NCBI RefSeq assembly: GCF_000830505.1
Contig: NZ_JXOK01000058.1
Span: 49,920-113,919, forward strand
Reading direction: 5' to 3'
DNA from: Vibrio mytili
GTDB taxonomy: Bacteria > Pseudomonadota > Gammaproteobacteria > Enterobacterales > Vibrionaceae
Length of the DNA: 64,000 bases
Below the pieces are notes generated by a model, which made no database searches, was not told the origin of the DNA, and saw only the letters and a list, made by a program, of their open reading frames with translations. Shown here piece after piece: positions 38,748 to 48,319 of this stretch (position 1 is its first letter; every line of letters starts with the position of its first letter). The translations under genes were made by a program, and so were the position numbers.

Positions 38748-38781
38748 TGAGAGCGTTAACAGGTCATTGAGAGTGTTAACA
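38748..38781. repeat. Direct repeat TGAGAG(C/T)GTTAACA in the ompR-envZ gap
   Basis: Two 14-base copies, differing at one position, start 20 bases apart (38748 and 38768), about two helical turns. Each contains the palindrome GTTAAC. They lie in the 141-base space between ompR and envZ, genes that are often nearly contiguous, and could be a paired protein-binding site or an internal control element. Confidence 0.5.
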
Positions 38782-38857
38782 CAGGCCCAGCGAGCACTGA
38801 CCGTCCTCATTCCAGATGAGAATGAAGACGGAATTACTGGCGTTAAAGAGCGATGAG

Positions 38858-39577
38858 TTACGCTTCTTTACCATCCGGAACGAAGACGTAGCCTAAGCCC
38901 CATACTGTCTGAATGTAACGCGGTTTGCTTGGGTCGTCTTCAAGCATGCGGCGAAGGCGCGAGATCTGTACATCGATAGAGCGTTCCATCGCAGAATATT
39001 CACGACCACGAGCCATGTTCATCAACTTGTCACGTGACATCGGTTCACGCGCATTCGTCACTAACGCTTTAAGTACCGCAAACTCACCAGAGGTTAACGG
39101 CATGGCCTCATCACCATGGAACATTTCTCGTGTCCCTAGGTTTAGACGAAACTCGCCAAACTCTACGATTTTTTCTTCGCTGCTTGGCGCACCTGGTAAC
39201 TCGACGCTTTGGCGGCGCAATACGGCTTTGATACGTGCAAGTAACTCGCGAGGGTTAAATGGTTTTGGCAGATAGTCATCCGCCCCTACCTCTAAACCCA
39301 CAATACGATCGACTTCGTCACCTTTGGCTGTCAACATGAGAATTGGCAGCATGTTGTTGGCGTTTCTTAAACGGCGACAAATGGATAAACCATCTTCACC
39401 CGGCAACATCAAATCCAACACCATCAGATGGAAGTTTTCTCGCGTGAGTAAGCGATCCATCTGTTCACTATTGGCAACACTGCGCACCTGAAAACCTTGC
39501 TCAGATAGGTAACGCTCTAACAGCGCACGCAAACGAGCATCGTCATCAACCACTAAAATTTTATGATTTTCTTGCAT
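38858..39577 (-). CDS. ompR: Osmolarity response regulator OmpR
   Basis: A 239-residue response regulator. The receiver domain (1-125) has the acidic pair DDD near the start, the phospho-acceptor aspartate in LMVLDLMLPGEDG, and the conserved lysine in DDYLPKPFNPREL. The C-terminal winged helix has MPLTSGEFAVLKALV and RSIDVQISRLRRMLEDDPSKPRYIQTVWGLGYVFVPDG. Length equals E. coli OmpR (239). It controls porin and stress genes in response to EnvZ, whose gene lies downstream on the same strand after 141 bases. Confidence 0.97.
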   Translation of the reverse strand: MQENHKILVVDDDARLRALLERYLSEQGFQVRSVANSEQMDRLLTRENFHLMVLDLMLPGEDGLSICRRLRNANNMLPILMLTAKGDEVDRIVGLEVGADDYLPKPFNPRELLARIKAVLRRQSVELPGAPSSEEKIVEFGEFRLNLGTREMFHGDEAMPLTSGEFAVLKALVTNAREPMSRDKLMNMARGREYSAMERSIDVQISRLRRMLEDDPSKPRYIQTVWGLGYVFVPDGKEA

Positions 39578-39685
39578 TGAAACATCCTTTCAACCGCGTT
39601 TATTGCCAAAAATGTATCACTGTTTTTTCGACCGTGCTTGTGCAAATTGTTACTCTTTTTATCTTAGCCACGCTTTTAAAAGGTT

Positions 39686-40168
39686 TTAGCCATTTTTCTG
39701 GTACTCAATCGCATTGATGAACCACTCTTTCTCACCTTCTGGTGTTCTGACGGTAAATTCATCATCGACTTGCTTTTTCAGCATGGCCCTCGCCATTGGC
39801 GAGTCGATCGAGATATAGTCTTTTGCATCACCATAGATCTCTTCCGGTCCAACAATACGGAACTTTTTGACATCCCCGGCCTCATTCTCGATTTCAACCC
39901 AAGCACCAAAAAAGACTTTACCTTCTTGTTGTGGGGAGTAATCGACCACGGTGACTTCCGGTAAAAACTTGCGAAGAAAGCGCACACGGCGATCAATCTG
40001 ACGCAGTAATCGTTTGTTGAAGGTGTAGTCCGCGTTCTCAGAGCGGTCACCCAGACTGGCAGCCCAAGTGACGATTTTGGTGATCTCTGGGCGCTGCTCG
40101 TGCCACAGATAATCATGCTCTTGTTTGAGTTTGTTATAACCTTCACGCGTAATGAGCTTGGTTTTCAA
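39686..40168 (-). CDS. greB: Transcription elongation factor GreB
   Basis: A 160-residue protein with the N-terminal coiled-coil (about 1-77, YNKLKQEHDYLWHEQRPEITKIVTWAASLGDRSENADY) whose tip carries the acidic residues that trigger transcript cleavage (LGDRSENADYTF), and a C-terminal FKBP-like domain (FGAWVEIENEAGDVKKFRIVGPEEIYG, ISIDSPMARAMLKKQVDDEFTV). Length and the basic helix RLLRQIDRRVRFLRK favour GreB over GreA. It rescues backtracked RNA polymerase. It lies between ompR and the aspartic protease-like gene. Confidence 0.96.
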   Translation of the reverse strand: MKTKLITREGYNKLKQEHDYLWHEQRPEITKIVTWAASLGDRSENADYTFNKRLLRQIDRRVRFLRKFLPEVTVVDYSPQQEGKVFFGAWVEIENEAGDVKKFRIVGPEEIYGDAKDYISIDSPMARAMLKKQVDDEFTVRTPEGEKEWFINAIEYQKNG

Positions 40169-40177
40169 CTTAATTCC

Positions 40178-42090
40178 TTATTTTTCATACTCTGGTTTTT
40201 CCGTCACGATGTAGTTCTGGTCACTGGATACCAGTGCACCGTGTTTTAAGAAATTTTTACCTAAGATCATGCTGTAATGAAAACGCGCACGGTCTTGTAG
40301 GTTCACCCGGATTTTCTTCTCTAGCTGACCTAACTTAACGTGCATTTCAACCACAGGACGAACGTTAACCTTTTCCCCTTTCTTCGCCTTAATGCGCATC
40401 ACGTCGACGACTTCACGGGTAAACGTTTTTTCCATGCCCAAGTCGTTCTGATAAGTGAACGTCACCATGTCTTTACCGTCTTTTTGAAATGACTTGATGT
40501 CTTTCGCATTAATCGAGCTGATATCTGCGCCGGTGTCGAGCTTAACCGGAAAGAACATCCCCTCAACTTCTGCGACTTCAATGTGACCCGCTCGGAATAA
40601 GGGACGCGCATCAAGCAAGTGATCGGCGCGAGTGTTGAGCAGCACTCCCCCTTGCGTGATGTCATGACCGAATACAAAAAATGGCTGCTTCTCATCTTTA
40701 TCCAGTACATCGATGGCAAATTCCATTGAGGTTTCTTTGCGACCAAATAAAAAGTTCCCTTCTACAACTGGACGTACCATGTCACCAACTTTGAGTTTCT
40801 TCACCACTGGTTTGGTTACTTTCTCTTCTTTGCCCTTTTTATTGGTCAAATAAAAGGTCACCACTTCGTCTTTGCCTTTACCACTGAGCTCGAAGCTGTG
40901 AACCCTTAGTAATGGCGTTTTAACGGTAAAGGTTGGATAGGCAGGAACGGTGTAACCGTCAATACTGACTTCTTCTTCAGGAGAAATCACCAACGGTTTC
41001 GATTTCAATGCATGGCTAAAGGTTTTTTCTACTCCACCCAGCATATTTTCTCTGTCAGTATCGATAACAAAGTGCTGGCTGGCCACGTCTCGGCCAAGAC
41101 GAATTTGCGAGCTGAACTTGCTACGGTCGCGCAAGTAAACCAGCCAATATTGGGTTTGGTTGTCACTCACTTTGACCGGTAAGTACACCAGCGGTCGTTC
41201 ACTTTTGGTCGTTTTTAACATCCGGACCAAAGGTAAGGTCATCGGATGGCGCTTACCATTTTCACCTTCTAACGTGAACGAGACTTGTTTGTTCTTTTCA
41301 TCAACGCGAATATCTAACGCATGCACGTTGGTGTAACGACTGGTGGTAGATATACTGACTTTATAAGGTATGCCTTCCACTTCAACGATTTCTTTTTTAC
41401 CCATCATGGTGGCATTCGGTTGCTCTTGCAGATAATCGTAGCCAGCGAACACCCAAGCATTATCTTTTAAAAACGTTTTACCAATTAGTATCGGTGCAGA
41501 AAATTGGGTACGCTTGGTCAGGTTAACCTCGGTATTTACGGTTTTGCCCGCAATCGTCAGCGGCAAATCAATCGTTGGACGCAGAATCGGCGTTTTGCTG
41601 GTTCGGTTACGAATGACACTGAGTCTTTCTAGTTCGTCGTCAACTTTAACCGCCTCTCCTGTCAATGGATGGGGAATGGTGAACGTAACGTGCACTTGGT
41701 AAGCATCAAAATCTTCCGGATCAATACTCGACGAATGAAACTTTTCTGCGTCCCACGAACCGTCGGTTCCGATCAAGTCGCCAAAGATAGCCCACATCAA
41801 CTCATTGTCTTTTAATGTTTTGAATTCAGGATTATTACTGTAAAGATGAATGTTTTCTGCATGCATTGAGGTGGTATCCGCACCCGTATCGATTTTACCG
41901 ATGAATGGCACATCCTTTAATTTTGGGATATCACTGTAGTAAACACTTTCAACCCGACCTAAGATCACTTTTCCATCGAGCTCATAAATTGGATCTTGCG
42001 TGGTCGCCGAAAGCGCTTGAGCCAGCTCAACGGGGAAGCAAGTAAGGCACTCGTAAGTACCAGAGCCAAAGACATTTTTTTCATCATCAT
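40178..42090 (-). pseudogene. Retropepsin-like protein (RimK-associated 'ATP-dependent zinc protease' family) with repeated domains, one frameshift
   Basis: About 637 residues when repaired. A signal peptide (MMMKKMSLALVLTSALLASP) is read in one frame and the mature protein (VILGRVESVYYSDIPKLKDVPFIGKI) in the next; one missing C near 42036 separates them. The protein contains two aspartic-protease motifs DTGAD (coded at 41876-41890 and 40523-40537), each followed after 100-130 residues by a hydrophobic-hydrophobic-Gly strand (PILIGKTFL; SMILGKNFL), as in retropepsins. Between them lie two similar segments without DTGAD (SSQIRLGRDV; FFVFGHDI). PF05618-type proteins are called zinc proteases, but the motif is that of aspartic peptidases. 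The substrate is unknown; the location should be periplasmic. Confidence 0.8.
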
Positions 42091-42286
42091 TATTATCCGT
42101 ATGATCTGAGTGATACTCATTAGTTGATAAATGAAGTTATAAGTTCTCAATTTACCTAAAGTTTTGACACAAACATGACTGATGTCCACCAGCGCTGAGT
42201 AAATTCGTTTAAAACATTGCAAATTCGATGAATGACCCCAATGTTTACTCGTATTAACAGCCAATGAATCAAAAGAGAACCCACGG

Positions 42287-44602
42287 ATGAGCCAAGCTAT
42301 CTGTCGTATGATTGCTCAAGAACTCAATGTTCGCCCAGAGCAAGTTAATGCTGCCGTCACCCTAATTGATGATGGTAACACAGTCCCTTTTATCGCACGT
42401 TACCGTAAAGAAGTGACCGGCGGACTGGATGATACTCAATTACGAACTCTGGACAGCCGTCTGTCTTACCTTAGAGAGCTGGACGATCGTCGTCAAACCA
42501 TACTCAAGTCCATCCAAGAGCAAGGTAAGTTAACCCCCGAGCTAGAGCAAGAAATCACTCAGGCAGACAGTAAAACTCGCCTTGAAGACCTTTACCTCCC
42601 TTACAAGCCCAAGCGTCGAACCAAGGGTCAAATCGCCATTGAAGCTGGCTTAGAGCCTTTGGCCGATACCCTTTGGCACCAACCACAAACCGAACCAGAA
42701 AGTGAAGCCAGTAAGTACATTGATGCTGAAAAAGGCATCGCTGATACCAAAGCCGCTTTGGATGGCGCTCGTGCCATCATCATGGAACGCATTGCAGAAG
42801 ATGCAAATTTACTGGAAAAGATTCGTAACCACTTAAACCGACATGCAGAGCTTGTTTCACGTGTGGTTGAAGGCAAAGAGCAGCAAGGCGAGAAGTTTAA
42901 AGATTACTTTAGCCACAATGAACCATTGAACAAAGTACCGTCACACCGTGCTCTGGCTATGCTGCGTGGTCGTAATGAAGGCTTCCTGACGCTCGCCATG
43001 AATGCCGATCCGGAGCAAGAAGAAGGCGTGCGCCAGTCGTACTGTGAAACCATCATTGCCGATCACTATGGCGTAACCTTAAGCAGTGCACCTGCGGATG
43101 CATGGCGCAAACAAGTGATCAGCTGGGCATGGCGCATCAAAGTGTCGATGCACATGGAAACCGAACTGATGGGTGCGATGAAAGAACGCGCGGAAATCGA
43201 AGCGATTGAAGTCTTTGCAACTAACTTAAAAGACCTCTTGATGGCCGCACCTGCTGGCCCACGCGCCACGCTTGGTCTGGATCCGGGTCTGCGTACCGGC
43301 TCTAAAATCGCGGTGGTCGATTCTACTGGCAAAGTGTTGACGACCGAGACTATCTATCCTCATCCACCGCAAAATCAATACGATAAATCCGCGCAAATCG
43401 TTGACCAGTTAGTCCGTAAGTACAACATCGATCTGATTGCCATCGGTAATGGCACGGCATCACGCGAAACCGACAGCTTCGTGGCCGATGTCATTAAACG
43501 TGGCAATCTGAAAGTACAAAAGATCATGGTCAGCGAAGCCGGAGCCTCGGTTTACTCAGCGTCGGAACTGGCAGCGAATGAATTCCCGAATATGGATGTG
43601 TCACTGCGTGGCGCAGTCTCTATTGCTCGACGTCTGCAAGATCCACTGGCAGAGTTGGTGAAAATCGATCCAAAATCTATTGGTGTAGGTCAATATCAGC
43701 ACGATGTGAGCCAATCGATGCTGGCTAAACGTTTGGATGCCGTGGTAGAGGACTGTGTAAACGCGGTCGGTGTTGACGTTAACACAGCATCTGCGGCGCT
43801 GTTAACTCGCGTGGCGGGCCTGTCCACCACCATCGCACAAAATATCGTTGGCTTCCGTGATGAAAATGGCCGCTTTGATGCACGTACTACGCTCAAAAAA
43901 GTGCCGCGTTTAGGGCCAAAAGCGTTTGAGCAATGTGCTGGATTCTTGCGCATTATGGATGGTAAAAACCCGCTTGATGCCTCTTCAGTTCACCCGGAGG
44001 CGTACCCTGTCGTAAAAGCCATCGCAGAGAAAAACAGCAAGAACATCAAAGCACTGATCGGTGACTCGACATTCTTAAAAGGCTTGCACGCCGTGGACTA
44101 CACCGATGACAACTTTGGTGTCCCGACCGTAACAGACATCATCAAAGAGCTCGACAAACCTGGGCGAGACCCGCGTCCTGAGTTTAAAACCGCGACTTTC
44201 GCCGAAGGGGTCAACGCGGTATCCGACTTAGAGCCGGGTATGATCTTAGAAGGCGTGGTATCGAACGTCGCCAACTTTGGTGCCTTCGTCGACATCGGTG
44301 TGCATCAAGATGGCTTAGTACATATCTCTGCCCTCACTGATCGTTTTGTATCTGACCCGCGCGAAGTCGTCAAAGCCGGAGATATCGTTAAAGTGAAAGT
44401 GATGGAAGTGGATGTGCAACGCAAGCGGATCGCTCTTTCTATGCGTCTCAACGACGAGCCGGGACAAGATAACCGTGGCCAACGTGCATCCGCACCACGC
44501 CGCAACGATTCGCAACGTCGTCAGCCACGCCGTGATGAGCCGTCATCGAATAATGCAATGGGTGGTGCGTTTGCAGCCGCCTTTGCAAAAGCCAAAAAAT
44601 AG
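42287..44602 (+). CDS. tex: RNA-binding transcriptional accessory protein Tex
   Basis: A 771-residue protein of the Tex/Spt6-like family. The N-terminal helical region ([24 protein letters not shown] block [34 protein letters not shown]) is followed by a YqgF/RNase H-like fold ([32 protein letters not shown]), a helix-hairpin-helix module ([24 protein letters not shown]) and a C-terminal S1 domain ([33 protein letters not shown]). The tail is basic and disordered. It is essential in some bacteria and involved in RNA metabolism and translational fidelity; its exact role is debated. A strong terminator follows. Confidence 0.95.
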   Translation: MSQAICRMIAQELNVRPEQVNAAVTLIDDGNTVPFIARYRKEVTGGLDDTQLRTLDSRLSYLRELDDRRQTILKSIQEQGKLTPELEQEITQADSKTRLEDLYLPYKPKRRTKGQIAIEAGLEPLADTLWHQPQTEPESEASKYIDAEKGIADTKAALDGARAIIMERIAEDANLLEKIRNHLNRHAELVSRVVEGKEQQGEKFKDYFSHNEPLNKVPSHRALAMLRGRNEGFLTLAMNADPEQEEGVRQSYCETIIADHYGVTLSSAPADAWRKQVISWAWRIKVSMHMETELMGAMKERAEIEAIEVFATNLKDLLMAAPAGPRATLGLDPGLRTGSKIAVVDSTGKVLTTETIYPHPPQNQYDKSAQIVDQLVRKYNIDLIAIGNGTASRETDSFVADVIKRGNLKVQKIMVSEAGASVYSASELAANEFPNMDVSLRGAVSIARRLQDPLAELVKIDPKSIGVGQYQHDVSQSMLAKRLDAVVEDCVNAVGVDVNTASAALLTRVAGLSTTIAQNIVGFRDENGRFDARTTLKKVPRLGPKAFEQCAGFLRIMDGKNPLDASSVHPEAYPVVKAIAEKNSKNIKALIGDSTFLKGLHAVDYTDDNFGVPTVTDIIKELDKPGRDPRPEFKTATFAEGVNAVSDLEPGMILEGVVSNVANFGAFVDIGVHQDGLVHISALTDRFVSDPREVVKAGDIVKVKVMEVDVQRKRIALSMRLNDEPGQDNRGQRASAPRRNDSQRRQPRRDEPSSNNAMGGAFAAAFAKAKK

Positions 44603-44630
44603 CCGTCTCAACTAAATTGACTTAGACAAG

Positions 44631-44667
44631 AAAACGCTCCAACCAGGGCTTCTGGTTGGAGCGTTTT
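44631..44667. terminator. Bidirectional terminator after tex
   Basis: A 16-base perfect stem (AAAACGCTCCAACCAG and its complement) with a five-base loop lies between tex (plus) and the convergent small gene (minus). A-rich and T-rich ends make it suitable for both directions. Confidence 0.9.
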
Positions 44668-44693
44668 GGTTTTGGTTTGAGTTGTCATACCTA

Positions 44694-45158
44694 TCACAAT
44701 ACCGCTATGACTTCTGACGGAGTATGAGGCACCACTGAGTGACCATAATGAAACCTGATCACTTTTCGGCGCTTTTCCATTAACCCTTGATTGATCGCAG
44801 CATCCAAAATGCGCTTGGGTAAGCGAAAACGTATCGCATAGCCTCTACCTTGTGTGTCACTGTACGAAGAGAGCGCCAGTAAATTGAAGAGCCTATCTAA
44901 CGTATCGTTTGCCTCTTCGTGATATTCCGTTTCGACGTCAACGTCTACTTCGTAATCCGGATGTTCTGCCGGATCCCAAGCGGATTGACGCCGCCGTTTG
45001 TCATCACCTTTTACTTTGCGCTCCGCATTGGTTTTCGCCAATGCCATCGTCGGTGTCACCGGTTCTCGGACTCGGTTGTCACGCGCCACTTGCTCTGTTT
45101 GCACATTAACGGATGGGGCGATCAGTGGCACACTTACATTGGTCGGTGACACAATCAT
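44694..45158 (-). CDS. Hypothetical protein, unknown family
   Basis: A 154-residue protein with no signal peptide or membrane helix. The first 45 residues are polar and probably disordered; a basic patch follows (KVKGDDKRRRQSAWD), then an acidic stretch (EVDVDVETEYHEEANDTLDRL) and a C-terminal ordered part (YAIRFRLPKRILDAAINQGLMEKRRKVIRFHYG). An AGGAGGG ribosome site at good spacing makes it a real gene. I do not recognise the family. It lies downstream of bioH on the same strand, separated by 93 bases that include a small hairpin, and ends at the tex terminator. Confidence 0.85.
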   Translation of the reverse strand: MIVSPTNVSVPLIAPSVNVQTEQVARDNRVREPVTPTMALAKTNAERKVKGDDKRRRQSAWDPAEHPDYEVDVDVETEYHEEANDTLDRLFNLLALSSYSDTQGRGYAIRFRLPKRILDAAINQGLMEKRRKVIRFHYGHSVVPHTPSEVIAVL

Positions 45159-45194
45159 TGCGAACCCTCCTCAGGTCGCCCAACTCGTCAAGGC

Positions 45195-45214
45195 GGTAGG
45201 TGAGTAAACCTACC
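45195..45214. other. Small hairpin between bioH and the hypothetical gene
   Basis: GGTAGGT and ACCTACC form a perfect seven-base stem with loop GAGTAA. There is no T-run, so it is not a standard terminator; it may stabilise the bioH 3' end or be a protein site. Confidence 0.4.
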
Positions 45215-45251
45215 ACACTTTGTATCGGCCAATGTTTAAGCAACTTTACGC

Positions 45252-46052
45252 TTATTTCGGCATTTTATGTTGCTCGGTTTGCGGCTGTTCGTAAGCAAAG
45301 TCACGTACTTGCATACAGAATGCTTCATGCTCAGTTATGAAAGGGGCGTGGGAAGATTGGTTAAAAATAAACTGCTTGGTATGTGGTAGCTGCTGGTTTA
45401 AGTCATTGGCGACTTTGATTGGTACCAGCCCATCTAAGCGCCCATACAGTCGCAACATCGGCATGGAAAGCGCCGCTAGGGAATCACGCAAGTCCACCTC
45501 AGCGAGCATATTGAGTCCCACTAATAAGGAATCTGGGTTAGGCTGCGGGCGAGACAATACCGCCTGCTTCAACTGCTTCACGTCTTTTCGTGCCGACGGA
45601 CTGCCCATCGCTTGCAACGCCATAAAGCGCTCAATCGTAAGCGCAAAGTCTTCCAGAAGCTGGTCAGTAAACGCACTGAGAACATTGGGTTGAATACCAC
45701 GCCATGGTTTTTCTGCAGCAAACTTAGGTGAACTGGCCACCGTAATCAGTTTCGTCACGCGCTGCGGTGCATTGAGTGCAATGTGCGTAGCCACCAGCCC
45801 ACCCAGTGACCATCCTAACCACACCGCTTGCGAAGGGGCATCTGATAGCACCATATCGGCAATGTCAGCTAAGCTTTGACCATGATGTTCGCCGCTGTGC
45901 CCATAACCGGGAAGGTCAACCACATGGACACGAAAGTCAGCCCGAAGAGACTCAACCGTTTGTTGCCAAACCGCACCATTCATCCCCCAACCATGCAAAA
46001 GCACCAAGTCTGGTCCACAACCAAACGACTGCCAGTGTAAATTCGTGCTCAT
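45252..46052 (-). CDS. bioH: Pimeloyl-[acyl-carrier protein] methyl ester esterase
   Basis: A 266-residue alpha/beta hydrolase that removes the methyl group from pimeloyl-ACP methyl ester at the end of pimelate synthesis for biotin. The oxyanion-hole region LVLLHGWGMNGAVW, the nucleophile elbow WLGWSLGGLVATHIAL (serine in GWSLGG), the acidic residue in LYGRLDGLVP and the catalytic histidine in QSSHAPFITEHEAF are all present. Its divergence from comF and closeness to nfuA reproduce the E. coli bioH-gntX-nfuA arrangement. Confidence 0.95.
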   Translation of the reverse strand: MSTNLHWQSFGCGPDLVLLHGWGMNGAVWQQTVESLRADFRVHVVDLPGYGHSGEHHGQSLADIADMVLSDAPSQAVWLGWSLGGLVATHIALNAPQRVTKLITVASSPKFAAEKPWRGIQPNVLSAFTDQLLEDFALTIERFMALQAMGSPSARKDVKQLKQAVLSRPQPNPDSLLVGLNMLAEVDLRDSLAALSMPMLRLYGRLDGLVPIKVANDLNQQLPHTKQFIFNQSSHAPFITEHEAFCMQVRDFAYEQPQTEQHKMPK

Positions 46053-46136
46053 GCTCTCAATGTCTCCTACTTATCCTATGCCTATAAACGTGCGCCAAGC
46101 GTTAGCCTATAGGTCATCCAACCTTGAATAAATCGT

Positions 46137-46868
46137 ATGATATCTCATCAGTGGCAAAACATCATGCATCGTGTACTGGGCAGCCAGTGTGGCTTATGTC
46201 GGTTGCCGTTAACACACGAATCCACATCGAACCCTTTACGCTGGTGTCCATCATGCTTGGCGCACTTGGCTCCTGAATATCGCTGTATACAATGTGGTTT
46301 GGCTCTCCCCGATGATGAACAGACATCGCCAAACCCAACCATCTGTGGTGACTGCTTATCGGATCCTCCACCTTGGCAGTATTTGTTTACCCTCGGCAAT
46401 TATGGTTACCCGCTAAGTCAAGAAGTACAACGTTTTAAAGATCATGGCGAGTCTTGGCACGTGAGCGCCATGACACAATTGCTTGCCGCGCGCATTCCGG
46501 GCCCCGCCCCTCTCATTACTAGTGTTCCCCTACACTGGCGACGCTACTTACAACGAGGATTCAATCAAAGCGACGTCCTTGCCCGGCACTTGGCTAAGCA
46601 TCTGAACGGTGAGTTTGATTTGAGCATTTTTCGACGTGTTAAACACTCTGCTTCACAACGAGGCAGGAAGAAATCGAGCCGAGAGCAGAGCTTGAAAGGT
46701 GTATTTGTGCTGAATAAAAGGCCAACGTCTTCGCATGTCGCGATCGTTGACGACGTCGTAACGACTGGGAGTACGATTCGACAATTATGTCATTTACTGC
46801 TTGAAGTTGGGGTCGAAAGAATTGATATTTACTGCATCTGCAGAACCGCCGCTCCTGATTCACTCTAG
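46137..46868 (+). CDS. ComF family protein (GntX-like phosphoribosyltransferase)
   Basis: A 243-residue protein. The N-terminus has a zinc-ribbon pattern of cysteine pairs ([31 protein letters not shown]). The C-terminus is a type I phosphoribosyltransferase fold with the PRPP loop [14 protein letters not shown] and the block [22 protein letters not shown]. Homologues are needed for DNA uptake in naturally competent bacteria (ComF/ComFC), including V. cholerae; E. coli GntX is the same family. It is divergent from bioH and precedes nfuA. Confidence 0.9.
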   Translation: MISHQWQNIMHRVLGSQCGLCRLPLTHESTSNPLRWCPSCLAHLAPEYRCIQCGLALPDDEQTSPNPTICGDCLSDPPPWQYLFTLGNYGYPLSQEVQRFKDHGESWHVSAMTQLLAARIPGPAPLITSVPLHWRRYLQRGFNQSDVLARHLAKHLNGEFDLSIFRRVKHSASQRGRKKSSREQSLKGVFVLNKRPTSSHVAIVDDVVTTGSTIRQLCHLLLEVGVERIDIYCICRTAAPDSL

Positions 46869-46965
46869 AACGCAGTGCCATGTCTTATCATCAAAAAGAC
46901 TAGATCCATACGTCAACAAGAGTAGAATAGCAGCAGTAACCTACAAAATTACTCGGGTATTCGTC

Positions 46966-47550
46966 GTGTCAAATATTACTATTACAGAAACTGCTCAAAC
47001 GCATTTCGCAAACCTTCTAGGTCAACAACCTGAAGGCACTAACATTCGTATTTTCGTTGTGAACCCTGGTACACAAAACGCTGAGTGTGGTGTGTCTTAC
47101 TGCCCACCAGAAGCGGTGGAGTCTACCGACACAGAAATCCCATACAGCGGTTTTACAGCTTACGTGGACGAACTCAGCTTGCCATTCCTAGAGGATGCAG
47201 AAATTGACTTCGTGACCGATAAAATGGGCTCGCAACTTACATTGAAGGCACCAAACGCAAAAATGCGTAAAGTGTCGGATGATGCTCCCTTGGTAGAACG
47301 TGTTGAGTACGTTATCCAAACTCAGGTCAACCCACAACTTGCGGGGCACGGTGGTCACGTCAACCTGGTTGAGATTACGGACGATGGCGTTGCGATTGTT
47401 GCCTTTGGTGGTGGTTGTAACGGTTGTTCTATGGTCGACGTCACACTCAAAGAAGGCATCGAAAAAGAACTGCTTAATCAATTCATTGGTGAGCTAACTG
47501 CAGTTCGTGATGCAACAGAGCATGATCGCGGTGATCACTCTTACTACTAA
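46966..47550 (+). CDS. nfuA: Fe-S biogenesis protein NfuA
   Basis: A 194-residue iron-sulfur carrier. The N-terminal half is a degenerate A-type domain ([47 protein letters not shown]); the C-terminal Nfu domain carries the cluster-binding CxxC in [23 protein letters not shown]. It delivers 4Fe-4S clusters, notably under oxidative stress or iron limitation. The start is GTG at 46966; the frame is open to 46801, but the family begins at MSNITIT. It is followed by a terminator. Confidence 0.96.
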   Translation: MSNITITETAQTHFANLLGQQPEGTNIRIFVVNPGTQNAECGVSYCPPEAVESTDTEIPYSGFTAYVDELSLPFLEDAEIDFVTDKMGSQLTLKAPNAKMRKVSDDAPLVERVEYVIQTQVNPQLAGHGGHVNLVEITDDGVAIVAFGGGCNGCSMVDVTLKEGIEKELLNQFIGELTAVRDATEHDRGDHSYY

Positions 47551-47567
47551 AGTAAGGGTAATGAGTT

Positions 47568-47596
47568 AAATTGGGAGGCGTATGTCTCCCATTTTT
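47568..47596 (+). terminator. Rho-independent terminator after nfuA
   Basis: TGGGAG / CTCCCA, extended by flanking AAAT/ATTT pairs, encloses an eight-base loop and is followed by five T. It starts 18 bases after the nfuA stop. Confidence 0.85.
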
Positions 47597-47712
47597 ATAT
47601 CTGTTTTATGTCTGGCGCGATAAATTCCAGCTAGAAACTCACTCAGACTTTTCATATATTAAGAATCTTACTCACTTAACCCATGAGTCAACGACACCAA
47701 GGAGTCAGCGCT

Positions 47713-48276
47713 ATGCCTAAAAGGACCCCACCAGAGATTCTCTCCTGTCAGACGGTCGCTCGATCCAAACTGTTTGCAGTGGAGTCCCTTGATCTGCGCT
47801 TTTCTAATGGTGAGCATCGTACTTATGAGCGTATGAAGCCAAGTGGTCGAGATGCTGTGATGGTCGTCCCCATTACAGATCAAGGTGACTTACTCCTCGT
47901 GCGTGAATACGCGGCTGGGACGGAACGCTATGAACTTGGATTCCCTAAAGGGTTGATTGACCCCGGCGAGACACCACACCAAGCCGCCGATCGTGAATTA
48001 AAAGAAGAAATCGGTTTTGGCTGTCATCAGTTAACCCCGCTGAAACAAGTCATTCTGGCTCCTTCTTATTTTTCGAGCAAAATGACCTTATTTCTTGGCC
48101 AATCTTTGTATCCGGAAAAGCAAGAAGGGGACGAACCCGAACCATTAGAAATAGTACGCTGGCCGCTTGCACAAGCAGAAGAACTGTTAACGCATTTAGA
48201 CTTCTGTGAAGCCCGCAGTATCACTGCACTCATGCTAGCGTTGAAACACTTACCTCAGACCACTCACAATCAATAA
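47713..48276 (+). CDS. nudE: ADP compounds hydrolase NudE
   Basis: A 187-residue Nudix hydrolase acting on ADP-ribose, NADH and diadenosine compounds. The Nudix box is complete: GLIDPGETPHQAADRELKEEIGF, with the REx2EE core. The upstream lead VVPITDQGDLLLVREYAAGTERYELGFPKG and the downstream LAPSYFSSKMTLFLGQSLYPEK match NudE. A start ten codons upstream (47683) is possible; the ATG at 47713 has AAGGAGT at ideal spacing. It is followed by cysQ as in E. coli. Confidence 0.95.
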   Translation: MPKRTPPEILSCQTVARSKLFAVESLDLRFSNGEHRTYERMKPSGRDAVMVVPITDQGDLLLVREYAAGTERYELGFPKGLIDPGETPHQAADRELKEEIGFGCHQLTPLKQVILAPSYFSSKMTLFLGQSLYPEKQEGDEPEPLEIVRWPLAQAEELLTHLDFCEARSITALMLALKHLPQTTHNQ

Positions 48277-48319
48277 CAACCAAAAACGATGACATCGATG
48301 TGAGTAAGGACAATCACTT

